A stretch of 64,000 nt of DNA. Source: Amphirosellinia nigrospora (taxonomy: Eukaryota; Ascomycota; Sordariomycetes; Xylariales; Xylariaceae). The position numbers were made by a program, and so were the translations under genes. The stretch spans positions 5,987,569 through 6,051,568 of the forward strand of contig SCHM01000002.1 of assembly GCA_004123355.1 (NCBI GenBank), written 5' to 3'. The notes under the pieces were generated by a model. The model was not told the origin of the DNA. It searched no databases and worked only from the letters and a program-made list of their open reading frames with translations. Positions 13,501-25,823 of this stretch are shown piece after piece (positions within the stretch are counted from its first letter, which is position 1; each line of letters opens with the position of its first letter).

Positions 13501-14239
13501 TCACAGGCGACAGCTAGAAGGGGATTGGGCTAGGCGGTAAACATAGGTCGAAAATCCCCCTCCCCTCCAAGGTATGAGGGGTCCCTCGACATCCCTCTCG
13601 CCCACCTCAGACAGCTGCTTGACAGCAGGCATGTTAAGACTGCCCCGTCTACCGGTTGGTCATCGCCCCTTCACTTGGCCCTAAACAAGTTAGGTGAATT
13701 CTCAGATGCATAGATAGGGTTTCCCTAGCGTAGATACATACCAATAGATTGATACCTAAACTACCTGTCTGGTGCACTAAAAAGACCCAGACTGGGAAAA
13801 TGAATTGCACGTGTGTGTCCTTAGACAAAGTAAATACCTAGACGACTATAAAAGCTAAATACTAGATATACGACATCTGGCGAGGTTGGGAAGTAGTGCT
13901 GAAGTAGCTGTAAAAACAGGCTAACAAGCACAAGCCCAACAGATCCAAGGCCCAGGGCTTATAGGGCTTATTATAGGAGGCGGTGGCCGTATCGTAGGTA
14001 GGCACAACACCCTACCTACCTAGAAGGTAGGGTCTTACGTATACCCAGGTACCCTCCATCCCATCTAAGATGGTAAGGGGGTACTTCGAACAACGACATG
14101 CCGCTTGCACCAGTTATTTTTTCGCTGATAAATTTTCCAGGTATAGACTCTGCTGTCTGACACTCCCAGCCCAGTTCAGGGCTACCTAACAGGTACATCC
14201 ATACATACCTTAAACCTAATGCATTTTGCACTGCATTTC
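10566..14239. other. Long intergenic region between RfeG-like gene and importin
   Basis: No gene recognised. A 125-codon frame at 10768-11145 lies just downstream of the RfeG-like gene, is rich in Phe, His and Gly, and may be trailer or chance. From about 11.2 to 13.1 kb the sequence is AT-rich and full of stops. A short CATTCCG repeat lies near 13202-13218. Many ACCTA/TAGGT motifs lie between 13.7 and 14.2 kb. Confidence 0.5.
14009..14033. repeat. Perfect inverted repeat (9-bp arms, 7-base loop)
   Basis: The arms ACCCTACCT and AGGTAGGGT are exact reverse complements around a 7-base spacer. The site lies about 520 bases before the importin start, in a patch rich in TAGGT/ACCTA motifs. It could form a hairpin; there is no U-tract or neighbouring gene end to suggest a terminator. 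Confidence 0.7.
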
Positions 14240-14557
14240 ATTAGCTGAACCCTCACCCTCGTGAATGCTAATGCTCAAGGAGCAGTGCCGGCCTATCGAC
14301 CTATCCACATCCACATCCACATCCACAACCTTACCCGACAACTCGACTCGGCCACCATTTTGCCAACCGTCCGTCGACCGTTGACCGACAACCACAACAG
14401 CAACCGCCCGTCCCCCCCTTCCCTCCAGTCGAAGCTGTCGATGGGTGCGGCTTGATGCCAGTTTATTTCTAGCCCGTTCATCTCATCGCTCCACCGCCGA
14501 ATTCCTGCTGCCTGCCCCCGAACCAACCCCGTTCCCGTTGTTCTTGGGCCGCCCACC
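14240..14557 (+). promoter_or_regulatory. Promoter and leader of the importin gene
   Basis: A C-rich leader precedes the importin start at 14558. It contains four copies of a CCACAT hexamer at 14304-14327 and repeated GACCG motifs near 14370-14390. The bases before the start, CCACC, are a strong fungal start context. No TATA box is seen, which suits a housekeeping gene. Confidence 0.5.
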
Positions 14558-17500
14558 ATGGATGCCAACATCGTTAGGAGTCGCATTCTGGCCACCCTCT
14601 CCCCAGACGCCAACGTGCGTCGTGCTGCCGAACTCGAGCTCAAGCAGGTATGTGTGGCTCGCCCCGTGCTGTCGTTGCGGCCGTCTACGTGATGCGCCTC
14701 TCTATTGGTCGGGCATCCGGCCGCCCTGCTGCCTGTTCTGTTTACTGATACAGCATTGCCGTCGCCCAGGCCGAGGGACATGCCGGCTTCACCGATGTCC
14801 TTCTCGAGATCCTAGGCACCGAGTCCGAAGACTCCGTCCGATTGTCGAGTACGCTTTTCCTCACCGACTCCCAGCCAATTCAGCTCGCCCTTCCGATCTA
14901 ACTATCTCTGCAGCCGTCATCTATCTCAAGAACCGGACGAATCGAGGCTGGTCTAGGAGTGACCACTATCCCGAAGAAACCCTAATAGCTGAAGATGAAA
15001 AGCAACGCTTTCGCGACCGCATTTTGCCCATTCTTGCTGCCTCGCGTGGCCTAGTTCGACAACAATTACTACAGCTGATTCAGCGTATCCTGCACTTCGA
15101 TTTCCCTGGGAAATGGCCCAGCTTCATGGATGTGACTCTACAACTCCTCCATGCCAACGACCCCCCTTCGGTGCTCGCTGGTCTGCAATGCTTGCTCGTC
15201 ACCTGTCGCGCATATCGATTCAAAGGAAACCAGGATAATGAAAGGAGTGAATTTGACAAAATCATCGAGGCCAGTTTTCCACGACTACAGCAAGTATGTA
15301 ACGAATTGGTAAACCAAGAAAGCGACGAGGCCGGAGAGATGCTTCATATCGCTCTCAAATCCTACAAACACGCAACATGGGTAAGTTTCCTTGGGCGGAG
15401 CAGGAAGGTGCTAGCATATAGGAACCAGCCGTACATGTGGACTCTTATCACTGACTGGTTGGCAGCTTGAGCTTTCCAGCTACTTAAGGCAGCATGACGT
15501 GAATATCGGGTGGTGCACTATTTTCATACAAACTGTCTCCAAAACTATACCTGCCTCGGCCATGTCTGGGGATGTTGAGGACAGAGAACGCCACCACTGG
15601 TGGAAGGCAAAGAAATGGGCGTACTTCAACCTCAACAGGCTGTGGATCAGGTCAGTCATTTTCTGGCCTCAAGCTGTCTATTCTAGTGACGGAGCTAACA
15701 GCCAAATAGACATGGCAACTCTCAGGGCCTTACCACCAAGAATGACGAGACAACTAAATTCGCGAAGGACTTCGAGTCTACAATCGCGCCCGAAATCATG
15801 AAGCACTACCTTTCGGAAATCGAGAAGTGGGTTTCTAAGACAACTTGGTTGAGTAAACCTTGCCTCTCCTATACCCTCGTCTTCCTCGACGAATGCTGTC
15901 GCCCCAAGTCCACTTGGAGCCTAATGAAACCACACTTGAACACTCTGGTTACACATCTCGTCTTTCCTGTTCTATGCCTCAGCGAAGAAGACGTAGAGAA
16001 GTTTGAGGACGAGCCAGAGGAGTATCTACACCGAAAACTCAATTTCTTTGAAGAGGTCTCCGCGCCTGATGTGGCCGCCACCAATTTCCTCGTGACCCTC
16101 ACCAAGGTGCGAAGAAAACAGACTTTTGAACTGCTCCAGTTCATCAATAGCGTTGTAAGCGAATATGAGCAAGCACCAGAAGGAAACAAGAATCACATTG
16201 CAAAGGAAGGCGCCCTGAGGATGATTGGTACTTTGGCGCCCGTGCTGCTTGGCAAGAAAAGTCCTATCGCCGATCAAGTCGAATTCTTCCTCGTGCGATA
16301 CGTCTTCCCTGATTTCAAGAGCCCACAAGGCTTCTTACGTGCCCGAGCTTGCGACACGATCGAGAAGTTCGAGCAGCTTAATTTCAAGGAACAGAATAAT
16401 CTCCTCATCATATACCGCCACATTCTTGACTGCATGGCCGATACAGACTTGCCAGTTAGAGTCACAGCAGCGTTAGCTCTCCAACCCCTCATTAGACACG
16501 ACGCAATCCGTATCAGCATGCAACAAAGTATCCCTACTATTATGCAGCAGTTGCTGAAGTTGGCTAATGAATGCGATATTGATGCACTGGCCAACGTCAT
16601 GGAAGACTTTGTAGAAGTGTTTGCGACAGAGCTGACCCCTTTTGCTGTTGCCCTCAGCGAACAGCTGCGGGATACGTATTTGAGGATCGTACGGGAGCTT
16701 TTAGATAAGAACGAGAGTCGCAGTGATGACGATGGAGATTACGGAGACTACTTGGATGATAAAAGTATTACAGCTTTGGGCGTGCTTCAAACCATTGGCA
16801 CCCTAATCCTCACCCTGGAAAGCACACCAGAAGTGCTCCTACACATCGAGGCCGTCCTGATGCCTGTGATACAGATTACCCTACAAAATAAGCTCTATGG
16901 TAAATTGATATTTTACTCCATCCATATGGGTTATCATACATCATACTGACCGCTTCTCAGATCTATACAACGAAGTCTTTGAAATCATTGACAGTTGTAC
17001 CTTTGCAGCCAAGGGCATCTCACCGACCATGTGGCAAGCATTCGAGCTCATTCATGCGACTTTTAAGTCTGGTGCTGAGTTGTATTTGGAGGACATGCTC
17101 CCCGCTCTCGACAACTTTGTTCAGTACGGCGCGCCTCAACTTGTCCAGAAACCCGAATATGTAGCGGCTTTACACTCTATGGTTTCAGACATGTTTCAAG
17201 ACCAAAAAGTTGGTGGTGTCGACCGAATCTGTGCGTGCAAGCTTGCCGAGGCTATGATGTTGAGTCTTCGTGGCAACATTGATCAGTCTGTTACCGGCTT
17301 TATCACCATGGCTATGACAGTACTTAACGGCCATGAGGTAAAGGTCAAGTCTTACAAGATTCATCTTATGGAAATGGTGATCAACGCGATTTATTACAGC
17401 CCAATCCTAACGTTGGCGGTCCTCGAGGCCAAAGGCTGGACAAACAAGTTTTTCAGCCTCTGGTTTGGTAATATGGAGCATTTTAGTCGCGTTCACGACA

Positions 17501-18194
17501 AGAAGCTCTGCATTGTCGCTATCGTATCCCTACTCAGCATCAACCCCGATCAGATTCCCGCCAGCGTGTCAACTGGATGGCCAAGACTATTACAGGGAAT
17601 CACTTCTCTCTTCAAAACATTGCCTCACGCTATGAAGAACCGGGAAGAAGCACTAAAAGACGATTTCACCTTCGATCCGAGCAGCTACGACGTTGATGAC
17701 GATGAGGAGTGGGGTGAAGATGATACCAACTGGGCCGCTGAAGGCCCGGAAGAGGACCAGAACGATGGCCGGGATGAGAGCACTGCATATCTCGACTTCC
17801 TGAATGAAGAAGCCCAAAAATTCGCTCACATTGAAAACCAGTATCACGACGACTCGGATGAAGAGTTAGGAGAGGATAGTGTACTCCTGGAATCGCCTTT
17901 GGACAAGATTGAGCCTTATCAGCTATTGCGTGGCGCCCTCATGAGTACGTTCAATCCAAACAATAGTCATATTTTAGTGTTCTCGCTAACTTTGCGCCAA
18001 ACAGAAATGCAACAAGAAAATCCTCAATTCTATTCTGGCTTGACCTCACATCTCTCCCCGACGAGCAAAGTGTCATACAACAGTGTTTTAACATGGCGGA
18101 GGCCAATGCTCAGGCTGCTGTCCAAATGGCCGCCAATGCCGCGCAAAGTAGTCAAATACCACAACCAGCTGTTTCTAACGGTGGAGTGAGGTAG
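14558..18194 (+). CDS. Importin-beta family nuclear import receptor (Sxm1/Nmd5, importin-7/8 type)
   Basis: This karyopherin carries cargo such as ribosomal and histone proteins through the nuclear pore and is released by Ran-GTP. Exons are 14558-14647, 14770-14848, 14914-15380, 15466-15650, 15710-16899, 16961-17944 and 18005-18194, all with GT-AG introns, giving about 1061 residues, usual for importin-7/8. The N-terminal Ran-binding region includes VIYLKNRTNRGW. The diagnostic segment HHWWKAKKWAYFNLNRLW lies in exon 4. HEAT-like helices follow (CLSYTLVFLDECCRPK, ALRMIGTLAPVLL). An acidic stretch, DDDEEWGEDDTNW, lies near the C-terminus. One base is missing at about 18056-18060 in a run of C, after which the typical tail MAEANAQAA resumes and ends at 18194. 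Without that base the last 45 residues would be replaced. Sxm1 versus Nmd5 cannot be told apart here. Confidence 0.93.
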
Positions 18195-18997
18195 GAAACC
18201 ACCACCGGCTACGGTACATGGTACGGTTATTCTCGCATTTTTGGCGGTAGCTGATACCGTTACTACACGTGAGGAAGACTAAAATAGGGTCGCGGTTGTC
18301 GAGACTGTCGGGAAGCCTGTTCATTATTTACAATGCGCAAGGTGTTTTACATGAAAACAATTGTAATTGAACCAAATTGTTCCTTTGGGTATTGCAACAC
18401 GTCTCGCTCAAATTTCAGCGCATGAGACGCAGGTCATCGTCTCTACATATCATGATAGCTTAGATGGGTAGGGCAGCACGGCCTTCATGGAGTTTACGAG
18501 AGCATTACTTACACTATTCGATCATCCATATTCCGAGCGAGTCAGAAAAAGCTGGAGGACTAGGAGGAATTGAGTCAGACACAAGTCGATGGGATGATCA
18601 AGCGCCTAGGAGTCCTACACCCCTATGTTAAAATCGCAACAGAATATTCCAAGTATAGATTATCACGACAGCGGGCGGTGATGTGGAGTGGAAGGGTCAC
18701 AAGATTCTAGAACGTGCAAACAACTTCAAAATTCAAGATAGCGTATTACCCCCAGATAAAAGTCGATGTTCTCGCTAAAATCTCGTGTCCCAAACGCATA
18801 AACCGTAGATTCTATGGACATGGTTAAATTCGAAGCTTATGCCATGTTTTTGTGGCGACTGCAGTAAGAATCAAATGTCTAACAGTACTCCAGGCTGCAA
18901 ATACAAGAAGCGGTCTCAAGCAGGCAAGATATCTCTGAAGCAATGAAAAGCAGCTTTTATTACGAGTTCAACACATATGCATTCCCCGTAAAATGTG
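18195..18997. other. Intergenic region between convergent importin and esterase genes
   Basis: About 800 bases lie between two convergent stop codons, so both 3' ends and polyadenylation sites fall here. The sequence is AT-richer than either gene. No open frame worth noting and no repeat was seen. Confidence 0.6.
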
Positions 18998-20777
18998 TTA
19001 TGCCAAAAGCTCTCTGCTAATACTTTGTATAAAAGAAATGCCGGGCTCTCTAGAGTCGTCTCTCTCAAGATAAGGCCGTGTGGCATTCAGTACCATGTTC
19101 GACGGGCTTGCAGTAGTCCATCTCGGCCAATGAGGCAGCCCGCTCTCGTTGCCGTTCGGGTCATGCTGGTAGACGAAATTGAGGTACGCGGCGCCAATCG
19201 CGGCGCTGATCTGCTTATGACTCTGGAACTCGGGCACCGGACCCAGGGTGCCCGTGATGTTCTGGAAGCTGTAGGCTACGTTGACGAAGTGCTGCACCCC
19301 GTCGGCCTCGCCGGCGTCCCACGGGCGCGTCGCGAAGCGGTACGAGTACACGGGTTGACCCGCGCTCGTGTACTCGGCGCACAGCTTCCGGCGGCCGGCG
19401 ATCATCACGACGTCGCCGTATATGGCGCTGGAACGGCGCCACTGGAGCCCGTTTTGTGGGAATATGGTGGGGCTCGTGATGTCGTAGGGCGGCTCGTGGG
19501 AAGGGTCGTTTGGATACAGGTCGAGTAGCTTCCGGGCGGAGGCGGGAGAGATCTGGTACGGGAGCCCGCCGAGGCCTGAGAATCCGGGGTTCGATTGGAG
19601 AGCGTAGTAGATCTCGGTCGAGACCGACGGGACCGAAGGAGATGCCCTCGTCGCTGTTGCTCCCGAGTAACAGAGGCACTTTAATGAATGAGCCCGCCTC
19701 TGCTAAGACGGAGGGATAGTCCGTGAGGAAATCCCTAAAATGGGCATTAGATATTATATAACAATCCTCCCAAGATCGTGGTAGGAACGTACCCATCAAC
19801 GAGCGGATTCCAATATTTGTTCCCCCGTGCCGCAAACAGCTCATCGGCGGGAACGCCACGGAGACAGGCGAGCTTATCCTCGACATCCGCACAACCCACC
19901 GACCGGGCGAGGTTCCCAAACGGCGCCTCATAGTACGCCAAAGGCTGCAGGGCCACGCCGATCGCGCTGCCGGACTCGAGGATCGCGGCGTCGAACAGCC
20001 CATCATCACGGCCCCCGAAGGAGTGAAGGTGCAGCGCGATCGACTGGGCGCCCGCCGACTCGCCCCAGACCGTGACGCGCCCCGGGTCGCCGCCGAACGC
20101 GGCGATGTTCTCCCCGACCCACGCCAGCGCGAGCCGCTGGTCGAGGAGCCCCGCGTTCGCGCTGCCCTCGGCGAGCACCTGGGGCGACTGCAGGAACCCG
20201 TACACCCCGAGCCGGTAGTTGAGCGACACGCCGATGACGGGCTGCCCCGAGTCCTGCGATAGCCGCACGAGGCCCGAGAGGTTGTATTGCGGATCCGCGC
20301 TCGATCCGGCGAAGAGGCCGCCGCCGTATATCCAGACTAACACGGGGAGTTTCTCGGAGGAGCTGACGCCGTGAGGTCGGATTACTGGTATGTGTGTGTC
20401 AATACGTGACAAGTGAGACGCGAATGAGGGGAACGAGACGGACCATTGAGCGTGAGGCAGTCCTCGGAAAGATCGAAGTCTGTCCCAGCTTGGTAGCAGC
20501 TATACCCGTACGCGGATGCGTCCAGAGGGGTCTCGAAGGACTCGTTCAGCGGCTGCGGCCACTTGAAGCGCAGGGGCCCCGTGGGTGGTTGGGCGTAGGG
20601 GATCCCGAGGAAGAGATCCTGGTCCCATGTTTCTGCGAGGTGGCGCCCGTGGATCGTCCCGTTCTTGACTGTCACGCTTGGGATGGAGGTCGTGTTGTCT
20701 GCCAGAGCCGTTGGCGCCCGGGAGACAATACTCGAGAGCACGCACAGGAGATGAGCTGAAAGTAGCTGAGATCGCAT
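18998..20777 (-). CDS. Secreted type-B carboxylesterase/lipase
   Basis: An alpha/beta-hydrolase of the carboxylesterase type-B family, expected to cleave carboxylic esters outside the cell. Exons on the minus strand are 20777-20444, 20384-19793 and 19734-18998; introns are 20443-20385 and 19792-19735, giving about 554 residues. An N-terminal signal peptide of about 26 residues ends in ALA. Family motifs in order are FLGIPYAQPPTGPLRF, EDCLTLN, YGGG (oxyanion hole), GESAGAQ (nucleophile Ser about 221), SNSDEG (acid) and GVQHF (catalytic His). The gene is GC-rich against its AT-rich flanks. One frame change lies at about 19615-19637; the net effect is one extra base or two missing bases, next to a G run, and family-like sequence continues to the stop. 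A TATA-like box sits about 93 bases upstream. Substrate cannot be told; feruloyl or cholinesterase-like activity are alternatives. Confidence 0.92.
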
Positions 20778-22433
20778 CTTGGGGATACCACTGACAAGAT
20801 ATCACCTAAACTCCCTCGTGATCAATAAGTCTATCAACGTTTGGTCATCATCTATAAGGTATCTATCTCTATATATATGTTGTTCCTTGATGTCTGATAT
20901 CCGGTGTTTGGATCGGATTTCGGACTTTTCCGTCAACTACCTTGTTTGTGTTGATGTCGTGCTTGACGACGAGGACAGGTACTTGAGCTAGCTCAAAATC
21001 CTCACTAATCCTCGCCCAGGAGAGGTGATATAATTAGTCAGCATGAATAATCACACAATATCATCGAGAGACCAGTCATGAGTCGCATCTTTGGTCTGTC
21101 TATATAAGAACATGTCAAGGAATGGCCAATTTCAATTGTTGAAGGTAAGCCACAGAACGCAGATTAGGACGGAGATAGTAATCGCATATCGGGATCGTCA
21201 GTGGTTTCAGAGCGGATTTTGCGCGGACATAGGGTATATTGACTACGTGATTGAGGAATTTATCAGATCGTAGAGAGTATTAGAACCAGGCGCAGTGCCG
21301 ACTATCTACAAGTGTACCCGAGCGAGGTCGAAGAATAGGTAGCTATCTTTATAGAGCTCACAGTGGAAGGTAATTGTTCATAACTAATATGAATCCTCCA
21401 CGATCGGGATGCGTGTACATTGCCTAAGGTACGCACCTTAACAACATATGCCTAATATTTGCTATATTCATCACTCAAATATACTACGAGGTAATCGTGT
21501 CTAGCTGCCTAGCCAGTCTATTTCTTGCTACACCAAACGTATATATGTCCTTCCTGTTTGATAGACTTGTCATTAACAAGACAGTCGTTGTATCAAAGGG
21601 AAAATTATTCTACCATTGCTACATTATGACTCAAGACCATAGGAATGTGGTCAGGTCGATGAGCTTTAGGCGTGCTTAGTATGGTATGTGTGTCAGTCTG
21701 TTATGAATCAGTAAAGTTTCAACGGCAGGGGCTAGCTGGCGGAGCATCGAGAATAGGGTCATGAAGAACAAGGCAACGATGAAGCATAGTGGATGACAGA
21801 GTCACGGCGAAACATAGCGGAGGATTGAATCATGATGAAGCATGATGAAGCATGGTGAAATGGCAGAACGAATGGGGATGTGAAGTGGGCTATAGGAGGA
21901 ATAGAATAGAAGGGGGAGATAGAAGGCTGGATTCTGGGAACTTGAGATGAAGGAAAGCCATGTTCACCCCGGGCAGGAAGCCCCTTCTCTTTCCTCTCAA
22001 TATCATACTTGCTTAACGAGGTTCTTGCTATTTCTCACGTCTTGTTTCCCGTCAAGGCCATAAGTATACGACGTCATAAAACGGAGCTTATTGTGTCACA
22101 CGGCATACATACCTAGTTGCCTCAAGTGGTTGACTCAATCCAACAGGGAGTTAGACTCATAAAATATAGGAGGCGGAAACATGATGACGCAATCAGTTTA
22201 AAACGTATACATAGTAGGGAGTTATACGAAATATCGTGAGTTATCTCATACTAGACTCTCTCACCGAGTACGATTCAGACGATGATGCAAAAGTATAGTA
22301 GCAAACGTTGCCTTCAGGCAGCCCTTTGAGATTGGTTTACCGCTTTATTTCGCCCTACTTAAAAATCATACAAGACCCTGGCTCTCGTTTTCACATCCTC
22401 TAATTCCTTAATACCACGAGCATAGAAAAGTCC
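20778..22433. other. Intergenic region between esterase and secreted protein gene
   Basis: No gene recognised; several 60-80 codon frames are unremarkable. A degenerate tandem array of CATGATGAAG-like units lies near 21770-21860, with exact neighbouring copies at 21831-21840 and 21841-21850. The rest of the interval is AT-rich and stop-dense. Confidence 0.5.
20869..20878 (-). promoter_or_regulatory. Probable TATA box of the carboxylesterase gene
   Basis: ATATATATA lies about 93 bases upstream of the esterase start on the minus strand, in a suitable place for a regulated fungal promoter. It is a short AT motif in an AT-rich area, so it could be chance. Confidence 0.4.
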
Positions 22434-22962
22434 CTAAAGCCCGGTGGGCTCAGCTAACGCCGGAGTGGCGGTGCCGCAAAGCTGAGTCAAAGTGTTGGTC
22501 CTCGTAGCGCAGCCCTCGGGGCAAGCAGTCTGGCACCCCTCGACCCAGAGCAAGGTCCTCACTTGACATCCGCAAGGGATGAACATGTCTTGCTCGTAGG
22601 TACAGCCGGGGATAGGGCAGCGGATAGGCTCGCAGCCGCTAGGTCTTGTGGTGAGGGTGACGGTGGGGCATGGCCTGGGAACTTCTGTTGGCTTGCCCGG
22701 CGGCAGGGTGGTGACCGTGATAATGAAGGTTGTCGATGATGTTGACGTCTGGGTCGGGGGAGGCGGTGGGGGAAATCGGGTCAATGTTCCGACAGTTTCA
22801 ATGAATGTGGGCTCAACATCGGCGGCGTCGACGATGGCGTCAGCGACAGGGTCGGCAGCCGCAGTCAAGCTATTAACAGCGTAAGTACAAGCTTGACGCC
22901 TTATGGAGTATGGAGCCTTACCTGGCCAAGGCCGCGAGGATGGTAGCGAGAAAGAATTTCAT
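22434..22962 (-). CDS. Small secreted cysteine-rich protein (10 cysteines)
   Basis: A two-exon gene on the minus strand, exons 22962-22922 and 22869-22434, intron 22921-22870 (GTAAGG...AATAG), encoding 158 residues. The N-terminus MKFFLATILAALAS is a clear signal peptide; the short first exon was found by looking for it upstream of the longer open frame. Next come an acidic/Ala-rich segment, a run of six prolines, and a Ser/Thr-rich linker likely to be O-glycosylated. The C-terminal half has ten cysteines with spacings such as RCPIPGC, IPCGC, GCQTAC and PEGC. I do not recognise the family. Even cysteine number, small size and secretion suit a cell-surface protein or effector. A TATA-like box lies about 180 bases upstream. 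Confidence 0.78.
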
Positions 22963-25823
22963 GGTAGCTTAGTATAATTAAGTATACTAGACAGATTCGC
23001 GTTGCCGATCAGCACTGATCATACAGGGATTGTTGTTGCGGTATTTACTAGATCGTCGAAGAAGATCGTCAGTGGAGTAGAAGGTGATCTGCAGTCTGGA
23101 GAACAAACTATAGACAATTCTAGAGACACAAGGTTGATGTTTATATACCATTAGCTCTACTAGTAGAATCTCGTGAGTAGGATGATGAACTTCCGTTCGT
23201 CATCCCCGTCCTTCCGTCAAATGATATGCCAACCCGAGCGTATTCCGAGCATACACGATACGAACCAAGACGCCTGTGTCTATATTGCAGGCCGCTTGCA
23301 TCCCCGGAGGCTTGACATGCAGGTCCGTATAGTATCGTGCAGCTCCCAGCCCAAGATACCAGGTCTTGCCAACTATTTTTGGAACAACCTTACTCTCGGG
23401 ACCCGTCTGTCAACAAATTTCGACATATTCTTAGCCCGTTTCGCGTATTAGGCGAGGATATGATAACTGTTCCACGCGAAAAAAGGACCTCGCCGGTCTA
23501 GTTACACCTCGGAAAGTAGGCTAATATGATAGTAAGACATCTCATCATGATAACAGGACCTTCGCCTAGGGCGGGCCAGCTAGAATATTATCCTCGATTT
23601 ACTATCTAAGTGAGAGACATCCGCAAATACCCGCGACCATGGACCTAGGTCTGGAAGAGGGGAGTCCAGAAATCCGGCTTGCATGAAAGAGGCAGCCTAA
23701 TCTTACGACGCGCGGGATACGTCGTGCTAAAATCTCCTGAGGTGAGATCCGGCCGAACGCAACAGAGGATACGAAGAGCACAACATACCGACATCCAGCG
23801 TTTCCCACTCTTGCTGCGTTCTAGCCAGGAGAGCACTATACATGATATATTATCGTACGGGTAATCCATTTGATAATGCCCTGACGACAGGGGTCGCACA
23901 ATTGCCTCTTTAGGGTGCCAAGGAGAAATAACAGCCCATGATTGGCTCTTCACCCCTCCCTAATCGCTTCGGTTAAGGGCCAATCTGCTTGATTCTCGAC
24001 CCAGCGAGGCTATCGCTTATTGAGCCTCTTTAGCCTGAGGCGCGGGTCAATATTTGATAAGGGCAGATTTCATATAACTTCATCTCGACGCTATATGGAG
24101 AATAGCCAGTACCATCTCGCCAACGTGATTGTGAGACATTGGCCAGGAATACAGGCCCGCCGATAAGACCGACGTGAACAAGCAGACACCAAGGTCCAAA
24201 ACTACGAACATGACCTCTCCCAACCCTCGAAGGCCTAATCTCGAGGATTTTTGCCAGGCCTCTATTCTTCCTCGCTAAAGAGTGAAAAACATGTCCTGCG
24301 CCTAATAAAACATCTAAACTCAATTCCCTCATCTGAGGATTCCCATATTCAACACGTTTATTCGTATAGGATAGGTGAATTATCAACACATATGTACGCG
24401 GATCACTTTGGCATTCAGTTTATAAGCCTAGTTGGGCCCTCAGCCCAAGTTTTCATGACTGAACTTTTGTATCTATATTCCTCTCCCAGGAGTCGTTTAT
24501 GTCGCATATCTCCTTAATCACTATCACAAGCGGCGATGTTGCGTTATCATTACTGTAACAAGCTGATTTCGAAGACCTAAGAAATTGAAGTGATGAACTT
24601 TGACGAATTTACCACGCCTTCGTGCTATTCTCCCCTTCGCACTTTTATGATTTCATCATAGATGGCATAGCGCGCACCCACCTTGCCATCAACTTCTACT
24701 TAGATACTTCAATAGTAGGTGAGGTGTCACGCGATCAACATACTTGCCCTATAATCACGAAACAGATGATCGATGACCAAACATTCCTCCCCGCAAAAGG
24801 CATGATTCGGCCGGCGCCAGCCGAATCCCGGTCCCAAAGCTAGCTGAATGTCTCTTAGCGCCTGGTAATCTCGTCGATAACTTATTTCTTAGGAAGATAA
24901 AGATCACCGTTGCTGTGCGGCGGGCACTGAATCACTTTCATGGGCTAGTCCTAGCTATTTATGCCTGTATTCTTTGTTATAAAAGTAGTGTCCTAGCATT
25001 TTTAAAGAAATACAGGGATAGTTAGTTATTATATGTGCGCATGCTGAATGCAGATGATATAACAGCATCGCCACTGTATAGAATATTCATATAGACCACT
25101 ATATCAAGTACACTTGTAGCATTGGGTATATCTTACCACCTGCTAGGCCGTACTCAGGGGTTTCAATAATACCCTCAACTGCCTCCTGTAATGTGTGATA
25201 CCAATATCAGTCGATACCGATTCGCATCACGATATTCATAGTTACTCTACAGGTAGCCGGGGTTGAGTTGAAGCTGGTAGCCCATACAGTCCTATTAAAA
25301 AGCCGGAGGCGTGGCTATCACGCCGGGTAGCGACGCTATCAAGTATAACATGAAGATTAATACAACTTAGTTATCATGCCCAGCAATTTCTTGGATTTTA
25401 ACTCCCCAAACAACAAATACCGGACATATTTCTTGAGCTTTTCAATGAAGCGAGACTTAGCACTTGAGCCGATGAGATGTGCCCATTGGTCGATAGGCAG
25501 CCACACATAACACCGAAGTAGGTATATCAGAGATGATGTATCATCACTAGCTCCCACTCATGTATGTTTAGTAAATGAGTAATATTCCCGGACTCGCATA
25601 TCTACAAATTTTACTGGTGGAACCCTTCTTGACCTCATATGACTTGGGTGTGAGCTTATTAGTAAGTTACACTAGTTTCAGTACTCTGCATAATTAATAG
25701 GCGAGGCACAATTACCAGAACCAGTATATTAGGTTATAGTTAGAACCACCGGATGAAATTCGAACTCTACGAGCTGATCAGATAAAATCCACGTCATAAC
25801 CTTTGCCATAGCTCACCAGAGAG
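22963..25823. other. AT-rich intergenic region
   Basis: No gene recognised beyond the promoter of the secreted protein gene. From about 24.9 to 25.8 kb the sequence is especially rich in TA dinucleotides and stops, as expected of old DNA exposed to C-to-T mutation (repeat-induced point mutation, RIP); this is a visual impression, not a computed index. Confidence 0.5.
23139..23147 (-). promoter_or_regulatory. Probable TATA box of the 10-cysteine secreted protein gene
   Basis: TATATAAAC on the minus strand lies about 180 bases before the start codon. The match is good and a leader of about 150 bases is normal for fungi. Confidence 0.45.

Noticed and set aside
16900-16960. Apparent stop in the importin gene after LYG
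   Set aside because: A GT-AG intron removes it and restores the conserved reading LYDLYNEVFEIID.
19735-19792. Apparent frameshift in the esterase after NPLVDG
   Set aside because: A 58-base GTACGT...TTTAG intron restores the family motif VDGDFL.
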